This document shows, piece by piece, positions 46,953-57,547 of a stretch of 64,000 nt of DNA (the stretch's first letter is position 1; every line of letters starts with the position of its first letter). The stretch is from Lantana camara (taxonomy: Eukaryota; Streptophyta; Magnoliopsida; Lamiales; Verbenaceae). The stretch is from contig CM074856.1 in assembly GCA_037501455.1 (NCBI GenBank), positions 19,861,001 through 19,925,000 on the forward strand. The letters are read 5' to 3'. The notes below the pieces were generated by a model that was not told the DNA's origin, did not search any database, and saw only the letters and a list, made by a program, of their open reading frames with translations. A program made the translations under genes and the position numbers.

Positions 46953-48860
46953 TTCATCCCTCACATATGCCACCAGGTTATCCATCCAACATGGCTCCAT
47001 CGGATCAATGACTGTTACCTAGCTTTCCCTTTGTCGATGGCTCAACTCCCCAATATGAGGTACGATATGGTTCCATTCTTTCTCTCTTACGGGTCGTTAG
47101 CCAATTTAGAAAGGACATTGGTTGGACTATTTTTTTCTCCAGGGACCTACTCGACTTTGAACTCTTTAAATTGTGCAATTCCTTAACATTTTGAGGTAGG
47201 AGGACATTGATTTTTCATGCGCCTCGTAGGTGTTGTTAACCTATCCTGCCACAAGCTGCGAGTCTGTCAGGACAACCACTTTTTCGACCTTTTGCTCTAG
47301 GGCAAACTTCAAGCCTGCGATAAGCGCTTCATACTCTGCCTCATTGTTAGTAGCTTTAAAATCGAGACGAATGGTAAAGTCGAACTGTGTGCCGTCCGAA
47401 CTAATCAGGGACATTCTTACTCCTCCCTATTGAGAGGGCGCGAGCCATCTACGTACGTGGTTTAACTCAAGGAGGTCAAGGTTAAGTTAGTAAGAATGGT
47501 GGTCTTTTTGACTAAAAAGTCAGCTAGAACTTGGGCTTGCTGGGCAGCTCATGGCTGGAAGAAGATATCGTGTTGCCCTAGCTCGACCGCCCACTTCATC
47601 ATCCAACCTAACACATCGGGTTTTGCCAAAACCTATTTGAGTGGATGGTCGGTGAGAACGACAATGGGGTGTGCCTGGAAATGTGATCTTAATTTTCTAG
47701 CTAAATGGACGAGTCTAAAAGTGAAATTCTCACTCTCGAGATAGTTCTTTTCAGCTCCATGCAAAATCTTGTTCAAATAGTAAACAGGTAGATGCTTTTG
47801 ATCTTGAATAAAAATGAGGACCGAACTGAAAGTCTCATGGGAAAGAGATGGATAGAGGTACAAGTATTCCCATTCATTGGGTTTAGCCAATAGCGGTGGA
47901 GATGATATGTACTCTTTAAGCTGTTCAAAATCTTTATCACACTCTTTCTCCCTTGAAACTCTTTCATGTTTCTTAAAATTTTAAAGAAAGGGAGATTTCT
48001 TTCAGAAGATTGGGAGATGAACCGGTTGAGGGAGATTATCCGACCTACCAGGGATTGGGCCTGACGAATGTTCTCAGGTTGAGGGATAACTTGGATAGCA
48101 TCGATCTTGGTCGGGTTTACTTTGATTTCTCTCTGGCTTACCATGTAGCCGAGAAATTTACCTCCTTCAACTCCGAACGTGTATTTTTTGGGATTCGACT
48201 TCATTCTGTACTGTCTCAGCACATCAAACGTTTGACGTAGGTGGTTAAGGTGGTTGCATGCCCCCTCACTTTTGACAATCATGTCATCCACGTAGACCTC
48301 CATTGTTTTTCGATCTCATCTTTGAACATCAAGTTCATGAACCTCTCTAAGCTGCACCCGTATTTTTTAGACCAAAAGACTTTACCTTAAAACAGTATCC
48401 CTTTCACAACTATGAAGGCCGTGTTCGATCTATCCTCCTGAGCCATCAAGATTTGATAATAACCTTGGAAGGCATCCCTCATGCTAAGCATCTCACATCC
48501 AACCATCGACTTGACGAGTTGGTCAACACGGGCAGGGGATACGGGTCTTTAGGATAGACGGTATTGAGATCGGTAAAATTGTTGTGCATTCGCCACTTTT
48601 CCCTAATATTCTAAACGAGGACTACGTTATAGAGCCAGTCCATGTACTGAGCTGGGGTGATGTAGCCTACATCAAGAAGTTTATTAACTTTGCCCTTGAT
48701 AATCTCGTTCCTTTCTTTACTTTGGCCTCTCAGTTTTTGTTTGATAGGTTTGAATGATGGGTCGATAACATGGTGATGGCATATCACCTTCGGGTTGATC
48801 CCAGTTAGATCTCGGGCAATCCATGCAAAGATATTAGTATTGTTTTAGAGGAAGTTTATT
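46953..48860 (-). pseudogene. pol: Element B RT, RNase H and second RNase H (broken)
   Basis: On the minus strand the RT starts near 48860 with FAWIARDLTGINPK, passes WRMHNNFTDLN and reaches YVDDMIVKS at 48303. It is followed by GGKFLGYMVSQREI and SLNRFISQSSERNLPF to about 47990. Gypsy RNase H is at 47890-47633 (HLPVYYLNKILHGAEKNYLE). The second RNase H reads NNEAEYEALIAGLK near 47340 and continues to a DPMEPCW motif near 46985, just before element G. The DPHEPCW counterpart is in element A at 8176. Stops occur throughout and a frameshift separates the two RNase H parts from RT. Confidence 0.85.
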
Positions 48861-49288
48861 ATTAAACCTTCCTATCTCTCTTCGAGGTTAGTCCCAATGC
48901 GACTAGTTTTGCTACTATCCTCAGGCACCAGAGACACCTCTTTCAGCGACTTAGATGGCTCGAGCCTATCACTGAGTTTTCTCTTCTTTCGAGCTACTTT
49001 TGAGCATCCCTCTCCCTCTTCAGAGGTCGGTAACTCGATCTCCCCATCTGCGTAGTTTGTAGATCGAGCCCTTCCTCGACCTCTTTGTCTTTTGGCTTTT
49101 GGAGGGTGATCGTGTAGTATGACCAACTGTTAGCCACATCGCATTCAACCTCTCCCATTGGGGGTCGCCATTTTAACTTTTTGGTCAAAGATAGAGATAA
49201 CAACTTTGAATTGAATCAACCTTGATCGACCAAAGACCATGTTATATGCAAAAGGCATATTCACCAGTAAAAACTTGACATCATGGAT
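48861..49288 (-). pseudogene. pol: Element B protease C-terminal part and Pol linker
   Basis: From the F junction the minus strand reads VIHDVKFLLVNMPFAYNMVFGRS, the end of the retroviral-type protease. A charged linker (49126-48872) leads to RT. The protease start lies beyond element F at 52699-52903. One or two stops are present. Confidence 0.75.
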
Positions 49289-49618
49289 CACCCGACTAGG
49301 CCTGGCAATGGGTGGGTATTATCCCACCCGTACCCAAATCCAAAACATTATCCAATATTCTAAAATCCAAATCCAATATAACTAAACTGAGCAGATTTCT
49401 ACCCAAACTAAACCCATTTAAATGGATTGGATATCCAAACCCATTTAAAAGTTTCAAATCCATACCAAACCCATTGGATGATTGTAAGCATGACAATATT
49501 CATTTCATGTTTTATATATTCTATTTATTAATGTTAAAAAATTAATAATTATAAAATTCATTTAAAAATACAAATTTTTTATTTTGAAACTAAAAATAAA
49601 AATCTATATTATTATAAA

Positions 49619-49934
49619 GGGATAATTACATCCAACTACCCTCAGATTTGGCCTAATTACAAGTCGGTCCCTATTCTTTTAAATATTACATAGTAGTCCC
49701 TAAGCCTTGGTAATTTGTTAATTTTTGCATACTTTTAGGGACGATTTTGCATTTTTCGTCATACATTATATGTAACACTCACAAAACCTTTAGGGAAATA
49801 AGTGTACTTTTACAAAATTCGTTAATGGACTTCATACAAAACAAGAAATATAAGGACTACAATGTAATATTTAAAAGAATAGGGACCAGTTTGTAATTAG
49901 GCCAAACCTGAGGGTAGTTGGATGTAATTATCCC
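49619..49934. mobile_element. MULE-type MITE inside element F
   Basis: Ends GGGATAATTACATCCAACTA are inverted over about 44 bp, nearly perfectly. The 9-bp duplication TATTATAAA is exact at 49610-49618 and 49935-49943. Confidence 0.92.
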
Positions 49935-49944
49935 TATTATAAAA

Positions 49945-51405
49945 ATTGAAGCTGTTTACGATCAATTTAATTCGTTTTTTATCTACTTTGAATCCGTTTA
50001 ATCAATTTTGGATATTTTTCACCCATTTTTGACATGTTTGATTTATTGATTCGGTTTTGGACCCGTTTAACCCATTTGGATTCGTTTTACTTGTTTTTCG
50101 ACTTATTTCATCCGTTTTAGACCAGTTCGACTCATTCTGGACCCGTTTTACCATTCTTTAAAATGTTCGACCCATTTTGGACCTATTTCATTCATTTTTT
50201 GACTTTTTCGACCTATTTTAGTCCGGTTTCACTCATTTTGAATTCCCTTCACTCATTTTTTGACCTATTTAACTTATTTTAGACCCGTTTGACTCATTTT
50301 TTACTTGATTGACCAATTTTGAACCCGTTTCACCAATTTTTCGACCTATTCAACTTATTTTAGATCCGTTTATTCCATTTTGGACTCATTTCACTTATTT
50401 TTGACCTATTTGACCTATTTCAGATCCGTTTGACTCGTTTTAGACCCTTTTCACCCAATTTTTGACCTTTTCGACCTAGTTTAGACGTGTTTTGCCCATT
50501 TTGGACTCGTCTCACTCATTTTTCGACCTATTGGACCCATTTCGGACCTATTTCACTCGTTTTTACTTGATTAGCCTATTTTGGATCCGTTTCGTCCATT
50601 TTTGACTAATTCAACCTACTATAGACCCGTTTCACCCATTTTGGACTCGTTTTATTAATTTGGATTCGTTCGACTCATTTTCAATCCATTTGACCTATTT
50701 GTATCCGTTCGACCCATTTTCAATCCATTTGATCAAATTGGATCTGTTCGACCCATGTTCGACCCGTTTCACCTATCTAGACCCGTTCGGCCCATCTTCG
50801 ACCTGTTTGACATATTTGGATCCATTCAACTCATTTGACCAATTTGGACCTATTCGGCCCATCTGGCTCCGTTTAACCCATTTTCAACCCATTTGACCAA
50901 TTTGGATCCATTAGACCTATCTTCGATCCGTTAGACTTATTTGGACCCGTTCGAACCATTATCTACCCAGTTGATTATTTTGATCCGTTCGACCTATTTT
51001 CAGCCCGTTTGATAAATTTGGACCCCGTTCGACCCATCTCCGACCCGTTTGACCTATTTGGATCCGTTCGATCCGTTTGACATAGTTGGATTTGTTCAAC
51101 CCATTTGACCAATTTGGATCTATTCGACCCATCTTCGACCCGTTTGACCCATTTTTGACGCGTTTTATTAATTTGAATCCGTTAGACCTATTTTCAATCC
51201 GTTCGACCAATTTGGATCCATTCGACCCATTGACTTATTTGGACTCATTCGACCTATTTTCTACTCATTTGATCTATTTTGATCCATTCGAATCATCTTT
51301 GACCCGTTTGAGCGATTTGGATTCGTTTGACCCATTTTCGACCCGTTTTATCAATTTGGACTCGTTAGACCATTTTCTACCCACTTAACCAATTTGGATC
51401 CGTTC
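49945..51405 (+). repeat. Left satellite arm of element F
   Basis: About 70 degenerate copies of a ~20-bp unit alternate CCGTTYGACC and CATTTTNGA. Open frames here (50660-50896, 51086-51388) only translate the repeat. Confidence 0.85.
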
Positions 51406-51414
51406 ATCCATTCA

Positions 51415-52440
51415 AAATAAGTCAAACGGGTCCAAAGAGGGTCAAATAGGTCAAACATATCCAAGATAGATTGTACATGTCAAAAAACGAATAAAATGGT
51501 TCCAAAATAGGCCAAACAGGTAAAAAAAAACTAGTGGAACGAGTTCAATATGGGTCAAAAATAGGAGAAATAAACCAGAAACATGTGAAACGGGTCAAAA
51601 CTATGTTCAAAACCAACCAAAAGGTCTAAAATGGGTCAACATGTTTGAAAATGAGTGAAACGGGTGCCAAACGGGTGAAAAAAGGTTAAACATAGGTCGA
51701 TATGATGAAAAATAGATGTAACGGGTCTAAAACATGTGAAATGGGTCAAAAACAAGTCCAAAAAGTGCCAAGTAGGTCCAAAACATACCACACAAGTCCA
51801 AAATACGTCAAGTTGGTTGAAATACGAGTGGAACGGGTTAAAAATACGAGTCCAAAGTTGGTCGAATGGGTCAAAAAATGGTTAAAATAGGTTCAAAATA
51901 AGTCGAACAGGTCGTAAAACGATTGAAACGGGTCCATAATGTGCAAAATAGATCTAAAACGGGCTAAACGCTCCAAAAACGGGATTAAACCGGTCCAAAA
52001 TATGCCGAAAATGAATAAAACGGGCTAAATAAGTCCAAAATAGATCGAACTTATAAAAAAGCGGTTGAAATAAGTTCAAAATAGGTCGAACGGGCCGAAA
52101 AAACAATTAAAACGGATCAATAATATGTAAAATAGGTTAAAAACTGGCCAAACGCATCGAAAATGGGTCAAACGGGTCCAAAATATGTCAAAAATGAATA
52201 AAACGGTTGAAATAGGTCCAAAATAGATTGAACGAGTTGAAAAACGATTGAAATAGATTCAAAATAGGTCGAAAGGGTCGAAAAACGATTGAAACGGATC
52301 GATAATGTGTAAAATAGGTCAAAAATGGGTCAAACGCTTCAAAAACGAGTGAAACGAGTCCAAATAGGTCGAACGGGTCGAAAAACGGAACAAATGGGTC
52401 AAACATATCTAAAATAGTAAATTGGATCGAAAAATGAGTC
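51415..52440 (-). repeat. Right satellite arm of element F, inverted
   Basis: About 50 copies of the same unit lie in the opposite orientation (GGGTCAAA-NNGGGTCCAAAA-like). The switch of strand is abrupt near 51410. Confidence 0.85.
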
Positions 52441-52698
52441 TAAAATAATTTTTGTATGTCTAGATAAATATATTTGAAATATTAAGACAAAATTAAAATA
52501 ATTAATATTTTTTTAAAAAAAGTATTGGATAATTATGGGTTTGGATACCCATTGGGTTTAGACCTGACCCAAACCCATTTATAAATGAGTTATGGGTTTG
52601 GGTTGGATTTGGATAAAATTAAATAACTTTGGGTTTGGATGATAAATATTAAGGTGTGGGTTGGATAAAATCCACCCATTGCCAGGCCTACACCCGAC

Positions 52699-52903
52699 GT
52701 GGTGCAGTGCCCATCAAAGTCAACAATTGTGAGACCACTTTGGACCCAGCGAATCTGATGCAGGGAGTTCGAATGGGTTCGAGTTTTAGATTCCGCAATT
52801 TTATTTTAACAAGCGTAGAGTAAAGGATAATGTTGCTCGAGCTTCCATTATCAACAACGCATTTGTTTACTTTGTAATTTGCCACTCCCAAGGTCACCAC
52901 CAT
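52699..52903 (-). pseudogene. pol: Element B protease N-terminal part
   Basis: The minus strand from 52903 reads MVVTLGVANYKVNKCVVDNGSSSN. The active-site triad is DNG where DSG or DTG is usual; asparagine at the second position is a departure. The frame is cut by element F at 52698. Confidence 0.78.
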
Positions 52904-54900
52904 CGGAGAACTAGGTGTTTCACCATCCCGATGTGGGCCTGGGCGGTTGTCACTATCACTAAACCTAACTTCCTGCCTAACTCATACCTCTCCTTGCTTG
53001 ATCTGCAGCACCTCCTCATGTAGGCCATTGAACTCTCAAGATGCTCTTCGAAAGGTCCTTTTTCAAGCTGCATTGGAGACTCCTCCGGCTATCATGTAAA
53101 TGGTGCCATTAGTTAGACGATTGTCATTGTCCTTCCTCTCGAGCGGTTGCTTCCCCGCTCTTCTTGGAGGCGTCCTCGACTTCGATGGATCTCTCTGTCC
53201 TTCCTTCTCGGAGAAGTGGTCGATCTTGTAGACAAAGTCCTTCAGATGGCTACCACATTTGAGTCTATCGATGTTATCACGGACGCTATTGCACTCCTCA
53301 GTGGTGTGGCCCTACTACTGGTGAAAGCCACCAAATTTTCCCGACTTATGAGCCTAGGACCCTCTCGAATGGTCTTAGGCTTATTCAGAAGTTTCTTGTT
53401 CATCACAATGAAGATTTCTTCAAAGGATGTTTCGAGGGGAATGTAGTTTCTTTGGTTGACTTGGGCGGGTGGGTGAACTTTCCCCTTGTTCTTCTTCGGT
53501 TAATCTCTCTTTTTGTTAGGGTTCAAGCTCGAACCATGGTGGTTGGTGCGGGTGAGTTCCATCTCCTCAACCCGCATATAGCCATTGGCTATATCCTAAA
53601 TATCGACCAGGTTTCGAGGCTTGGCCCTAACTATCTTTTCCGCACACTTGCGGTTGCGAAGTGCACAGTAGATGAGTGAAACAAGTTGGTCGATTCTTAG
53701 ATCCTCGACATTGATAACTTCCTTTGAGAATCTAGTGAATAATTCTCAAAGAGACTCGTCTTCCTCTTGGTAAGGGTGATAGAGATAAATAGGTGATAAC
53801 TTCTCCCCTGTCATCGAGGAGAAGTGGGCCAAAAATCAATCATAAACCCGTTGTAGGTTTGAATACATCGAGGTAGCAGGTGGATGAACCAACGGTGTAA
53901 TGGTACCGTTAGTCTCGTGATGAATAGCTTCACCCAAATTTACTGCGGGTAGGCGTGAAGTAACATGATGTTCTCGAAGGCTATCACGTGCTTCTCGGAA
54001 TTGGACGTCCCGTTGTACTAAGGGAGCCCATTCAGAGTATATCCTCGGACAAGGGAAACATCTCCTCCATATCGCTTCGGAATTTAGAAGGCATCGGCTT
54101 AGTCCCTCTTGCAGATCGGCCTGCCTCTAGGAGACGCCAGAACCTCGATCTCCCAGGTGGTCTGGTGCGTGCCTTCTTGGTGGGGTCGATGTAGTGGCTT
54201 TGGTCTTATTTTCTTGCCGCACAGCTACCAATCGAACTGCTTTTTCACATACTGATTAGGCAGGGATTCGATTATGCAGATAATCAAATTCATGATGGCC
54301 GTCATCAACCATGTGCTTATCGCGATCTACGCGGCTAGGGTAGTTTGATTCGTCTTGGCCCTCTGGCCCGTCAAGCAGATGCGAGGACAGAGGGGCTTGC
54401 TTGCTGCCCCCGGGTTGGGCGGGCAAGGCAACGTATTGTTGAACTTAGTCTAGCCTAGTTTGAGGGGTAATCCTCTAAATCACTTGGGTGGGCTGGCCTT
54501 CGAGAGGCTAGAAAAGGTAGGGCACTGGTGGCCCGAACGCCTGGACAAATGGTCTGGAAATATTTGCAATGATGGGGCTAAGCACCCCGGTTAGGCTTGG
54601 TCGAGGCATGTCCGGACATCTTGGTCGAGGCATGTCTGGGCCAACTCGATCTCGACCCTCGATTGATCGAGGAATGTGTCCAGGTCCACCTGAGTGACAG
54701 TAATCCTGGGGGTTGCCTCATGTCGAGGCAACAAGTTACTGGCTCCTTGGCTAGCAGCCCCAATGACTTGGGGAATAGCGGGCACATTACCAAGCAGAGC
54801 GTTGTGATCGTGTCTGCCTTTGGTAACCTCCTGAAAGTCCCCTCACGGTCACGATTAGTTAGTCTTGTGTTCAGCATGTTAAGCTGGGAGGGTTATGAGT
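52904..54900 (-). pseudogene. gag: Element B Gag (broken)
   Basis: On the minus strand the capsid-like core spans about 54010-53570 and includes FLAHFSSMTGEKLSPIYL, then ELFTRFSKEVINVEDL and CALRNRKCAEKIVRAKPRNL, the usual Retrotrans_gag pattern. A basic, serine- and arginine-rich tail follows to about 53130. The N-terminal part near 54877-54578 is proline- and charge-rich. Stops and shifts occur in every part, so no intact frame longer than about 100 codons is left. Confidence 0.75.
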
Positions 54901-54937
54901 TTTTCTTCTAGATCGAGTGAAAATAGTGCAAGTTTTT

Positions 54938-54954
54938 CACAAACTGCGCCAAAC
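54938..54954 (-). other. Primer-binding site of element B
   Basis: The minus strand reads GTTTGGCGCAGTTTGTG directly after the LTR. TGGCGC fits a tRNA 3' end with CCA; the tRNA was not identified. Confidence 0.65.
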
Positions 54955-55870
54955 TGATCTAGCTAAAACTTGGTTGATCCGATGTCTCGAACTGGATGAC
55001 AAGTTCACATATATCAGTCAAGAATTTGTATACGTGGGTTCTTCTCGATATGTAAAACACCAAAACACCTAAGGAGTAAAACAACCGAAATTTTAGTCGG
55101 CGACGCCCCTCCGACGCTCAAGTCAGTATGGTATTCTTTAGTGAGAGAATAAATACAATAAATGAGCTTTCAATGCTATTGAATGTTTACCAATTACTGT
55201 TTATTATGGGGGATATTTTATAGCCTTTGGGCCATTAACACACTACTGCACGCGCTGAGGTGTGGTATTAATGGTGTCGTATTTTGACCTGACTGTATGC
55301 TATTTTCAACCTGACCAAGGTTGTACAGTTGGTTCTATTTTTTCCCTTTTAGGTAAGTTCAAGCACTACGGGGCATTAATGCCCTCCTTGTACACTTGTC
55401 CTAGGGAATTAGATGGTTGCACGTGTCCCGACAAAGATGTTTTTGGGTACGGACATGTCTGGTGACTCATACGTCGATCCAGAAATCGGTGTAGGGGCCA
55501 CAGTTGTACGTCAACACGAGGTCAATTGAATTCTCTTAGTTATCAAACTGAAGATTTGGCCAGCTCGATCTGGTCTGCTTAACTTGACCACCTTGAGTGC
55601 TTTAGCTTTATCGGTCTCTTGATCTGGTGAGGCGAGACCTGCTCTGTGGTCATTTAAGTCGATTTGAACTAGCATTATGTCGCATGTCGGAGCGTCCGGC
55701 ATCCACATGGCACTTCAAGGTGTCCGCATGGTCTCGCGTGGCATCCATGTGGTCCTACATGGCGCTGAGGTGGCATCCACGTGGCTCTATTTGTGTTGTT
55801 TTGATGGTGTGGGGTCCATGTGGGCCCTCTAGAGGCGTGCCATGTGGCCCATTGATATCATACCATGTCA
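54955..55870 (-). repeat. 5' LTR of element B
   Basis: The LTR is 916 bp. On the minus strand it starts TGACATGGTATGATATCA and ends AGCTAGATCA. It has an expanded set of TGGCATCCACGTGG-type subrepeats at about 55690-55800. The 18-base motif shared by Tat LTRs lies at 55109-55126. Confidence 0.92.
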
Positions 55871-55875
55871 ATATG

Positions 55876-56510
55876 CACCAGAAACCTTGTGTTATACGTA
55901 AAGAGCAAAAAAAAAAAAAAAAAAAAAAAACCTAACAAAAAGAAATTCATTTATTTACTTAGACGTGACTTTTGGATAGAGCTTATTATTATTGTTTTTT
56001 ATTTTTTGATTAAAGGTAGAGTTTTTATTAATATATATTGATAATTATATTTTGTTGAATTTTCTTTAAGAGTATTGATTAACTAGATAATGAAAAGGTT
56101 TGTAAATTTATTAAGGTTAAAAAATTACTATGCATTATTTTTTAGAGAATAATAAAGTTTATTAAGTAAATAATAATAATAATAATAATAACGTAAATAA
56201 TATTTATTAGATTTGACAATTATATTTATATAATAATAATAATATTTTATATGTATTTTAAAAATGATGTATATAATATTTAGGAATTTATATATATTTT
56301 TATTCATTAATATAATATTTAATAAAATAAAAAATTGATATCATAACTAAAACTCATTATAATAATATAATACATTTTAATATGTATGTTAGGAAAAAAA
56401 AAAAAAGGAAAAAAAAATTAATTACTAATTCATATAATATATTTTAATATAATAAAATTCATATCATTTTTTCAATATAATAATATAATTAGAACTCATT
56501 ATAATTGATC
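55876..56510. other. AT-rich spacer with poly-A and AAT microsatellite
   Basis: A run of about 25 A lies near 55906-55931, an (ATA)n run near 56176-56192. No coding frame is supported. Confidence 0.6.
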
Positions 56511-56515
56511 GTGCT

Positions 56516-57133
56516 CGAAATCGGTTTGGTGTTCTAGTCGACTCCGGTAGCTCGAACCACTTAGAATTTGTATTGATGGGAAGGCTCTCGAGTAGATCTG
56601 CAAAGGGAAGAGCAAACGTGAACTGCAGGCCAACTGGGGGAAATGGGGGTGTTATCCCAGTTTGGCACTCCGACGCTCAAGTCAGGTACTTACTCAGAGA
56701 AGAAAGAGATGTATTGAGGGTCGAAGGAACAATAATTCTGCTTACCAATGCCATAAATGTTGTGGATATTTATAGGCCCAAGGTTAGGTGTGTGATTCCT
56801 GTCCTGTGTCACAGTTGGCTCCCCTGTACCATGGGAGGCCCTCGACCTTTCTTCCACGCCATTGGCCTATCGTACAGATCGCCGGTCGATGGCTCGAGTG
56901 GTCGAAAAGGTCCTGAGGTCGAGATCTCGTTGTGGTGAGAATAAGGAGACTTGGGTTCCCAGCCCGTTCGATTTGTCATTCTAGGAATGGCTACCGACCG
57001 GTTGAGAGGCAAGTGATCGTCATCGATCGACCACTTGAGCAGGAGATTGGGGTGACGTATCATCCGACGTGGAGCCTGTGACCCACATGTCACCTTCCAA
57101 TTGTTGGGCCACGTGCCGAAGAATGCCCCGTCA
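56516..57133 (-). mobile_element. Solo LTR related to Tat LTRs
   Basis: The 5-bp duplication ATAAT flanks it at 56511-56515 and 57134-57138. On the minus strand it starts TGACGGGGCATTC and ends GAGCACGATCA, with TATAAATA at 56767-56774. The 18-base CTGACTTGAGCGTCGGAG motif at 56668-56685 (minus strand) is shared with elements A and B. Open frames at 56573-56938 and 56809-57147 are chance frames in this LTR. Confidence 0.8.
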
Positions 57134-57138
57134 ATAAT

Positions 57139-57547
57139 AATAATCAAATAAATAAATAATTACTTAAAATTAAAAGTGTTGATATTGCAAAGGATTTTTG
57201 CAAATTTCATTTGAAAGATTTTTTGTGCATATTTAAATAAATACAAGGTTTTTTGTGCATATTTCAACAAGAGATTTATTCTACTTCAATAAAGGTGTAA
57301 ATGTCGTTACACATACCAAAAACACTAAAAGAGTCGCAGTGAACGCACCTGAAACTCAAACGCACTTGTAGGTTTTCCACACAAAAAAAAATATATATAT
57401 ATATATATAATTTTTTGGAGAATTCTTTTTGACAGGATTTTTTTTTTTTTTTTTTTCTCTTTTCAAGTAAAAATAACTCTTAAAACATTAAATTAGTTTC
57501 TTCGAAATCCCAGAACCCGTACAGCTGAAAAGAGGCAAATAAGAGTC
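57139..57547 (+). promoter_or_regulatory. Probable promoter and leader of the CCD4-like gene
   Basis: The region is AT-rich with a (TA) run at 57391-57409, about 140-160 bases before the start codon, that could serve as a TATA region, and a T run at 57438-57456. No other element is clear. The solo LTR ends about 400 bases upstream of the ATG. Confidence 0.4.

Larger units (their letters stand above)
49297..52690. mobile_element. Element F: hAT-type foldback element filled with satellite arms
   Basis: The ends TAGGCCTGGCAATGGGTGG are inverted and followed by further paired sequence rich in AACCCA and CCCACC. An exact 8-bp duplication CACCCGAC flanks it at 49289-49296 and 52691-52698, as made by hAT transposases. 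The interior is almost entirely a degenerate ~20-bp satellite (GACCCGTTTGACCCATTTT-like) running one way at about 49945-51405 and the opposite way at about 51415-52440. The element can therefore fold into a very long imperfect hairpin. It has no transposase. It disrupts the element B protease. Confidence 0.88.
15776..55870 (-). mobile_element. Element B: Tat-lineage Ty3/gypsy element expanded by nested insertions
   Basis: Both LTRs are present (15776-16648 and 54955-55870) and are flanked by the same 5-bp duplication, ATATG, at 15771-15775 and 55871-55875. Reading on the minus strand from the right, the order is 5' LTR, primer-binding site, gag, protease, RT, RNase H, second RNase H, integrase, tandem repeats, antisense gene (on +), polypurine tract and 3' LTR. 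The element is interrupted by C, D with E, a TRIM, G and F. Subtracting these and their duplications leaves about 11.4 kb. Broken frames continue across each insertion site, which supports the reconstruction. All its genes are decayed. Confidence 0.9.

Noticed and set aside
50660..51388. Open frames in the satellite arms of element F
   Set aside because: They only translate the 20-bp repeat (DPFD and RFTYL-type words), on either strand, with no domain.
55906..55931. Poly-A run as the tail of a LINE or SINE
   Set aside because: No element body or target duplication was found; it lies just outside the element B duplication.
56573..57147. Open frames at the solo LTR
   Set aside because: They lie within a sequence bounded by a 5-bp duplication and LTR ends, with no domain.
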